Positions 58,423 to 64,000 of a stretch of 64,000 nt of DNA are shown piece by piece. How positions within the stretch are numbered: the first letter of the stretch is position 1; every line of letters starts with the position of its first letter. The position numbers and the translations under genes were made by a program. Below the pieces are notes generated by a model. The model did no database searches and was not told the origin of the DNA. It worked only from the letters and a program-made list of their open reading frames with translations. The DNA comes from Phoronis australis (taxonomy: Eukaryota; Phoronida; Phoronidae), in the NCBI GenBank assembly GCA_002633005.1, contig NMRA01000278.1:345406-409405 (forward strand), given 5' to 3'.

Positions 58423-58570
58423 GGATTCACAACAAAGGGAGGGGGATTCACAATAAAGGGGGATTCACAACAAAGAGGGATAGGTTCACAACAAAGGGGG
58501 GTCACAACAAAGGGAGGGGGGTCACAACAAAGGGAGGGGTACACAACAAAGGAGGTGGGTCACAACAAAT
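58423..58570. repeat. Short CACAACAAAGGGAGGGGG-type repeat
   Basis: Seven or more imperfect units of 18-23 bases of TTCACAACAAAGGGAGGGGG form. Purine-rich on the plus strand, so a possible triplex or G-quadruplex region. Intronic. Confidence 0.85.
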
Positions 58571-58790
58571 CAGTATCAACAATAACATGACAGACTTTAT
58601 TTTTGTATTTAATAATGAGCACAAAATCTTGAAAATGCTGTTCTTTCCAAACCATTTTTCCACAAAAAGAGCTGAGCATGTTAACAGATGTCAAAGATAA
58701 TTTTTTCAAAACTAAGCAAGGCTTACAATTTTGCACAATGTCACAAAATTCCTGCATTACAGTACCCCCAAATTCTCCATGAAACATTAC

Positions 58791-58927
58791 CTGGGTCATA
58801 GTAGAGTATGGTCGGAATCTCCGTGCCAACCAGAGCAGACTTGTCAAATGGAACGCTTACGTCAAAGTATTCCACAGTGGTACCAGGCGTCCCTGAGATG
58901 TAGAAGTTGTGCACAATGCTGTTTAGA
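58791..58927 (-). CDS. Gene B exon: beta-rich extracellular segment
   Basis: A 137-base exon, phase 2 in and 1 out, with acceptor CATCTTTTCAG and donor GTAATG. It encodes LNSIVHNFYISGTPGTTVEY, then FDVSVPFDKSALVGTEIPTI and LYYDPG. Alternating hydrophobic residues suggest a beta-sandwich. The end YYDPG|ALKYKESC joins the CxxC exon in phase. No family assigned. Confidence 0.78.
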
Positions 58928-59162
58928 CTGAAAAGATGTAACAGAGTTGTCAGGAAAAAATATGATCTGCTAGTTACAGCCCCCACTGTCAACACATTTT
59001 ACTACTGCTTGTTACAGCCCCCACTGTCTTTGTTGAAGAGGAATGTTTTAATCATCATATGTTACTACTGTATATCATTTCTGCCCAGGCTGTGACCTTG
59101 ACCTTCCTCAAGTTGGGGGCACCTTTACAGGGGACAGCTATTAGAGATGGACTGACAACAAG

Positions 59163-59228
59163 ATGTGTGTGTGTGTGTGTGTGCGTGCGCGGGTGCATGC
59201 ATGTGAGTGTGCGAGTGAGCGTGTGCGT
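59163..59228. repeat. (TG)n-type microsatellite with CG interruptions
   Basis: TG repeats decay into TGCGTGCGCGGGTGCATGCA and GAGTGTGCGAG. Short frames through it are artefacts. Confidence 0.85.
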
Positions 59229-59303
59229 GAACAAGATATGGAAATCACTGTCCACTGAACTTGACGCTTAATGACAACAGCAGTTTCAAATCACGTGACT
59301 TAC

Positions 59304-59451
59304 CGTCTCATCATACGTCGAGACTGGACGGCCATGTTATTCTTGTTATTCATCATGTTGATAATGTAACTTGGAGAGTCTGAAGCAGCCGACCCGTAGT
59401 TCTGGTCAAGGTCACTCTCACTGAGATAGCCCATCATTATGTTACCAGCAC
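59304..59451 (-). CDS. Gene B exon: extracellular, Met/Asn-rich segment
   Basis: A 148-base exon, phase 1 in and 2 out, with acceptor CTTGACAG and donor GTAAGT. It encodes GAGNIMMGYLSESDLDQNYG, then SAASDSPSYIINMMNNKNNM and AVQSRRMMRR. The basic end RRMMRR, with Met between the Arg pairs, could be another protease-sensitive site, although it is not a furin consensus. Eight Met residues in under fifty is unusual. Confidence 0.78.
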
Positions 59452-61121
59452 CTGTCAAGAGACGGACAAGACGTCATAAAGCGGCAAATTGCGCGTCTAT
59501 GAAACTGTTTACATATCAATGCTCACACATAAGGATATTATGTTTGTGTAGCAAACTTACGGGTGTCAGGGTGTATAGGCTGTACATCTTATTATCGACC
59601 GTTACTGTTTCTGTCCACAAAAAGGGCAAAACATGAAATCAAACATCTTAATTGAAAGTACAATAATCCAGCGGAAAGACTTGAGGTTTTCTGACCCTCC
59701 AGAGTTACCCGCCTGCCAACTGCGGACGGTCCATCACGACACTATAATGTGCGATTGAAAACTGCCAGCATTTTGAGCTCATTGAAATCTTGACTACAAA
59801 TTCGTCATCTCTGCACTGGCCACTTTTACTTTTGTGTTTACCTGACAGGTAGTTCTCTCCAATATGAATGTTACATACTCCTCACTCATGTGTTGGTTGC
59901 ATACTAGCAAAAATTTATGCAGTACAAAACTGGCAGTGTGTTATGGAGACGAAAGAATCTTGTGAAAAGCAGACCATGCAAGACCACGAAAAATCAAATG
60001 AATGAATTGTTATTGGTTTGTAAGACGGAGTGCACTTACTAACCCTACCCAAGCAAAATGGTGAGGCAGGGATGCTCAATGAGTGTCTTGGATCAACACA
60101 ACCCAGCCAAGTTCTATCGCAACTGTCTTGGGTCGACAAAATGAGGCCCCACCTTATCACAACTGTATTGGGTTAACAAAACCCAGCCCAGTTTTATTCC
60201 AACTGCAGAACCATCAATGATAATGATAAATGATTTGGAAAATGGATTAACCAACTGCGACGAGGTTTGATAATTCAAGCAGCTGTTTTAAAATGGGTAA
60301 CCCTTTACTAAAAACAGTGATGGCTCACATCAGGGCATGAAATAACATCACCATTGAATGAACTACCCACTAGTGCACACAACTATGCCTTGCCAGTAAC
60401 AACATCAGCTCAATGCAGTTATCTGCACTTGAGGCAGACAAACTGACATCATAGCACTCCTCTCTGCGCTGGTCCTTTCAGATGTGTTGAATTCGTAATC
60501 TGCGTATTTGAGCCATTTCTGTAAGTTTCAATCATGTGTTTTGCTATATGAGTGCTCTTTCAGAAACTTCCATCATAAGTGTTATATGACAGCAGTAAAC
60601 CTTAGAATAAGAAGACTTTTGAAGTAGCTAGAAACCAGCCATCCGATAAGAAATTTACTTGTGCTTACAAAGTTGGTCTTAATCTAGGAGGAAGTAGCAG
60701 GTTGTTACCGCATAAGCCTAGACCTTAAGTTGGCTTCATGTACAAATTTACAAGCTAAACGTATGCAGGCAATTTAGATGACCCCGAATTCCCGGTCATG
60801 ATGGCTGGCCGGAAGTCGAATTCATTACCAGGGAATGAATGAAAATTAACAGGAAGGTTAGCAAGGAGGTAAACCATTTTGTAATTAGAATTCTGTAGCC
60901 TTACCAGTTGATTGTCAGTAATTTTGGCTGTGAACAGAATTAGCCAATATTTTGTTTGATTGTTAGTCGGTCATTTTATGCATTGGTATATAGTAGCTTT
61001 AAACAGTATCATATTACCTAATGTAACCATCTTTCAATACTTATTAACTGATAATGACAAGCACTTGGGCACAGCAACTCCAAATACAGCACAAATGTTT
61101 CCTGAGCCAATCATTGTATAC
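59452..61121 (-). other. Intron of gene B, no other gene
   Basis: A 1.7-kb intron. Around 60,085-60,200, ACCCAGCC and CTTGGGTC words recur loosely. No exon was found. Confidence 0.55.
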
Positions 61122-61226
61122 CTCGCACTGTGAGAGTACCGCCCGTTATACCGCTGATGTCCATCGTTGTGCTGGTTGATCTCTTCTTTCTCGAGCCACC
61201 AAGGCTTTGAGCGGTGTCCTGTGGCC
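61122..61226 (-). CDS. Gene B exon: furin-type site RKKR
   Basis: A 105-base phase 1-1 exon with acceptor TACATTACAG and donor GTATAC. It encodes PQDTAQSLGGSRKKRSTSTT, then MDISGITGGTLTVRG. S-R-K-K-R|S-T matches the furin consensus. Combined with RRKR four exons later, it brackets a segment of about 175 residues that could be excised or form a separate chain (inference). Confidence 0.75.
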
Positions 61227-61972
61227 CTGTAATGTATAATGTAGGAACAGCATTTATGGAACTTGCTACACCATGACGAGGCTAGGCGAGGTGCTTTACC
61301 ACACACGGTCTCTTAGGACATCAAAGGAGTTCTACAGACAGCAAGGTAAGCCTCAGTCAAGCAGCAAGTTAAGCCCATTTTAAAAAATGCCCAAGTCAAC
61401 TGAGCTGGAAATCCTTGTTAGAAAGGACTGTGCCTGAAATTATTTTCACCAGACTAGGTTTATTCCATTGGAAACACAAAGTGTGTGCTGCGGGTGACCA
61501 GGTTGAGTGGGGTGTAACTTGTAAAAGTAGATCGTCGAATACAAAGTAATGCAACTGCACAATCTAACATTTTCTTCTTCATCCATGACGAAAATGATTG
61601 TGAAGGTAACGTAGGAACTTGAAGGATTACACTGATTACAGTCATTTCAATCAGACCATTATTACCCACTTGGCCTATTGTCATGGTGATGAAAATTAAT
61701 TTATTTATTTATTTTTAATTCAGTCTGTAAATTCAATTTATAAAATACTCCTTTAATTTAATTAACTTAATAATTTAATCAATTTATCTATAATCGTAAT
61801 TTTTTTATTTTATAATTACATTTCAAAGTAGGGGACCCAGCTGTATATTAGCCTTTGGCTAAGGCATGCTTTTTGTATCTATTGTATTTTATACTCTATA
61901 AAATATTAAGTAAAGTTTATTTTTATTGACCCAAGCAAGAGTGTGAGCTGCCCAAGCCAGTGTATCAGGATA
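61227..61972 (-). other. Intron of gene B; AT-rich tract
   Basis: Contains a (TTTA)-rich tract near 61,695-61,900. A conceptual segment near 61,600 (YVTFTIIFVMDEEEN) looks protein-like, but no splice pair in matching phase frames it, so it is not called. Confidence 0.5.
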
Positions 61973-62225
61973 ACATAGTGTTATGCACGTACATAGTGTT
62001 ATGCACGTACATAGTGTTATGCATGTACATAGTGTTATGCACGTACATAGTGTTATGCACGTACATAGTGTTATGCACGTACATAGTGTTATGCATGTAC
62101 ATAGTGTTATGCACGTACATAGTGTTATGCATGTACATAGTGTTATGCACGTACACAGTGTTATGCATGTACATAGTGTTATGCATGTACATAGTGTTAT
62201 GCACGTACATAGTGTTATGCACATA
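61973..62225. repeat. 18-bp minisatellite, 14 copies
   Basis: Fourteen units of ACATAGTGTTATGCACGT. Variation is almost only C/T or G/A at the single CpG: CACGTAC in nine units, CATGTAC or CACATAC in the others. Period 18 keeps several frames open on both strands. None is a real gene. It lies in a gene B intron. Confidence 0.95.
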
Positions 62226-62748
62226 CAAACAAGTCAACCAGTTGATGGCTCAAGTTCCTTAAAGACTGCATGCTGTCCACAAATACCAACCACAAGGGCA
62301 GCAATAGCACAATGTAATATAGATAATAGTTCTCACCAAAACTGTTTCTGAAGTAAGTTTTTCATAGACAGTTTCATTCAGGGTTAAAGTTCACTTGCCA
62401 TCAATTAGCTTGCCCCACAAATTTGAAGTAAAGTAGTTTGGCTGCACCCATAGTAGAATCACCTCTCTTCATGACTGGCAAACCGAGGAATTCAACTATT
62501 TTCAAAGTACATTTTATAAATCAAAGTGAGTAGCGACTGACTTCAACTTTTTGGATGCATATAATTGAATTACACTTTTTGAATAACAAATTACAGAACA
62601 ATTCACTGAAATGCAGGGTAGTGTGTTTTTAAGGCTTGGTATATGCAATGGCTTCTGGCAGTTATCGTAAATTCAAATTCAACGTTGGTGGGGGTCAAAA
62701 TCTGAAGTCTGGGAAAACTGTCCTCATCACTAATGTGCTTGTACGTAC
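62226..62748 (-). other. Intron of gene B; open frame beyond the donor
   Basis: The frame of the exon at 62749-62928 stays open to 62,603, giving TYKHISDEDSF... and FEFTITARS. This could be coding if the GTACGT donor at 62748 is not used. No good later donor was found. Confidence 0.45.
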
Positions 62749-62928
62749 GCTTCACACAGATCTCTGATTCACTAAGAAGGGTCTTAATGTGATTCTTTCC
62801 TTCCACTGTCAATCTTGTCTTCATGCAAGCCCCTGGCTCTAGCTCAAATCTACTTGGGCCGTTCAGATTATCGGCATCCTCCACTGTCTTTGGCTTGAGA
62901 TCAAAAAGAGACTGCGGACAGTTGACAC
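62749..62928 (-). CDS. Gene B exon: N-terminal extracellular segment
   Basis: A 180-base phase 1-1 exon with acceptor TGCCAACAG. The donor is taken as C|GTACGT because it gives the phase needed by the next exon. The product is VNCPQSLFDLKPKTVEDADN, LNGPSRFELEPGACMKTRLT, VEGKNHIKTLLSESEICVK. Three cysteines, acidic and basic patches and no recognised domain. The open frame continues past the donor, so the 3' boundary is the least certain of the gene. Confidence 0.6.
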
Positions 62929-63622
62929 CTGTTGGCAGGAAGTAGAAACAAGAATAAAGACTAAAATGCACTCTGTGAAGCCGTGTGAGCACTGAATGCA
63001 ACACAGATAGCCCAGAAAACTTCACCATAAAGTGTCCAGTATCAGTAGTCTATAACGGAATCAGGTATACTGAAATTAATATTGGAATATCAATTTTATC
63101 AATTTCAACGTACCTGATTCTAGTTTTGAATGGTTTTGAATTGATTCAAATTGAAATTATACAAGACTTTAAGAGATTTCATAGAGCTTTGATTTTTCAC
63201 AAACACTTACAGGTCATTGACTGCTGAAGGCTTTAAACGTTTGTGGAGATACTGATTAAATTTTTATGATTATTGTTAGAAAATCCAAGAACACATGACT
63301 TAAGGCATGAAAAAATTACGACTAGTTTCTATGTATAACTTACAAATATTAAATTATCCTAAAATTTAACTATCTAATTTACCTAACTCAGGTTCTACAA
63401 CTTTAAAACACTGACAACAAAATGGATCATTAATCCTGAAAGAGTCCTTCAACTGTTTTCTTTAAAACGACAAACTGCAATTTTAACAAACCAAGCTGTC
63501 TGCATGTAATGTTACATTTCATAATTACGTGAATGCTTACAGAATTTATTAATAACATAATACTATAAATATTATCATTCCTTCATCAGTATCACAGTTA
63601 ATTTTTTTCTGCATAAGTGCAC
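62929..63622 (-). other. Intron of gene B, no other gene
   Basis: A 0.7-kb AT-rich intron. No other feature. Confidence 0.5.
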
Positions 63623-63695
63623 CTTCCTGTACTACACTGGTGAAGGGAGGAAGTTCACCACTTTGAACAGCCATAAAGAGAGCCACAATAAGGAG
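63623..63695 (-). CDS. Gene B exon: end of signal peptide (candidate)
   Basis: A 73-base exon, phase 0 in and 1 out, between AAATAGTAG and the donor GTGCAC. It reads LLIVALFMAVQSGELPPFTS, then VVQE and G. A hydrophobic core followed by A-V-Q-S is typical of the end of a signal peptide with cleavage after Ser. It joins V-N-C-P-Q of the next exon in phase. Stops just upstream show that translation must start in another exon, which I could not find in the last 300 bases of the window. Confidence 0.45.
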
Positions 63696-64000
63696 CTACT
63701 ATTTAGAAAACATACAAAACGCACCATCTATGGCAACATCGTTCTGGGCTCCGCTATTCACCTACTCATGGGAGGTAATAAAGCGAGTATCTTCTCACCC
63801 AGCACCATAAACCCGTCTATTAAAATGCGTTTACAAAGTTAACAAAGGCCAACACGGACAGTTGTATAACTAAAAAGCAGGGTTCAAAAAGCACAACTTT
63901 CACTAACTGTGCATGTCTACATCAAAAGGCATACTGGGTGTGAATGACACCTGTGATTTACAACCTTCTACAAAATAGCCTAAGTCCTCCAAGCCAAACA
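63696..64000. other. Right edge, no gene recognised
   Basis: No initiator exon of gene B in matching phase is visible. The gene probably continues beyond the window. Confidence 0.4.

Larger units (their letters stand above)
42589..63695 (-). other. Gene B: large single-pass membrane protein with RD-rich tail
   Basis: Gene-level entry. Sixteen exons chain with GT/AG sites and matching phases: 63695-63623, 62928-62749, 61226-61122, 59451-59304, 58927-58791, 57360-57263, 55722-55561, 54739-54526, 54086-53944, 53569-53432, 52364-52196, 51639-50941, 48828-48606, 48096-48049, 47331-46963, 43612-42589. The coding sum is 3,930 bases. Predicted order: signal peptide end, extracellular region with two furin-type sites, cadherin-like domain, Cys-rich NCS repeats, EGF, one helix, Ser/Arg-rich tail, RD repeats. 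The initiator exon is upstream of or beyond the window. I know no named protein with this order. The phase agreement across fifteen junctions makes the model strong, although the first two exons are less certain. Confidence 0.75.

Noticed and set aside
61460-61684. Possible gene B exon (YVTFTIIFVMDEEEN in one frame)
   Set aside because: No acceptor/donor pair gives the phase needed between 62749 and 61226, and the flanking exons already join in phase without it.
61889-62351. Repetitive 90-122-residue frames (MHVHSV, CITLCT types)
   Set aside because: By-product of the 18-bp minisatellite.
62603-62748. Extension of the 62749-62928 exon to TARSHCIYQ
   Set aside because: Open and protein-like, but no suitable donor follows before the stop. 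The GTACGT donor gives the required phase, so the extension stays only as an alternative.

Overview
The window is repeat-rich genomic DNA from an invertebrate animal. It has many short exons of fixed phase, long introns, calcium-binding EGF (cbEGF) exons, an endonuclease-bearing Penelope-like retroelement, CR1/Jockey-type LINE remnants, a tRNA-derived SINE and many minisatellites. A lancelet (Branchiostoma) is my best guess, but that is inference from texture and not proven. There is no bacterial-style operon, rRNA, intact tRNA gene or CRISPR array. Two protein genes are supported, both on the minus strand.

Gene A runs from about 31.4 kb (candidate signal-peptide exon) or 20.2 kb (first clear exon) down to 2.2 kb. 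Eight cbEGF-type exons, all phase 1-1, lead to a last exon with one transmembrane helix, a short tail and a stop. Three of the EGF exons (16.57-17.25 kb) are near-identical tandem duplicates. The model with the candidate first exon is 360 codons including the stop. Its large intron at 7.9-16.6 kb holds three LINE remnants. The 20.2-31.4 kb intron holds a Penelope-type GIY-YIG fragment, a 0.54-kb duplication meeting at an N, and a mariner remnant.

Gene B runs from about 63.7 kb down to 42.6 kb. I could chain sixteen exons with GT/AG sites and fully compatible phases (3,930 coding bases, 1,310 codons with the stop; the initiator exon was not found). From N to C the product has: end of a signal peptide; a Cys-containing segment; two furin-type basic sites (RKKR, RRKR); a cadherin-like (tandem-95/VCBS-like) region; a 233-residue Cys-rich segment built on CxxGNCSxPC units; EGF; one transmembrane helix; a Ser/Arg-rich juxtamembrane tail; and a 340-residue C-terminus dominated by RDRRDD hexapeptides. 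I do not recognise this architecture as a named family. It is the most novel item here.

Between the genes (31.4-42.5 kb) there are a perfect (TG)335 tract, a decayed Penelope-like element with RT and GIY-YIG domains, a 1,003-bp TIR element with a 5-bp target duplication and a tRNA-like segment inside it, and two diverged copies of a second TIR element. Minisatellites with periods of 18, 22, 23, 28, 42 and 64 bp are scattered through the introns. A diverged repeat family with a period of about 140 bp occurs at 18.5-19.2 kb and, inverted, at 50.0-50.8 kb. It carries one CTCF-core-like motif per unit. A very recent 45-bp triplication at 48.8 kb copies a 3' splice site of gene B three times.
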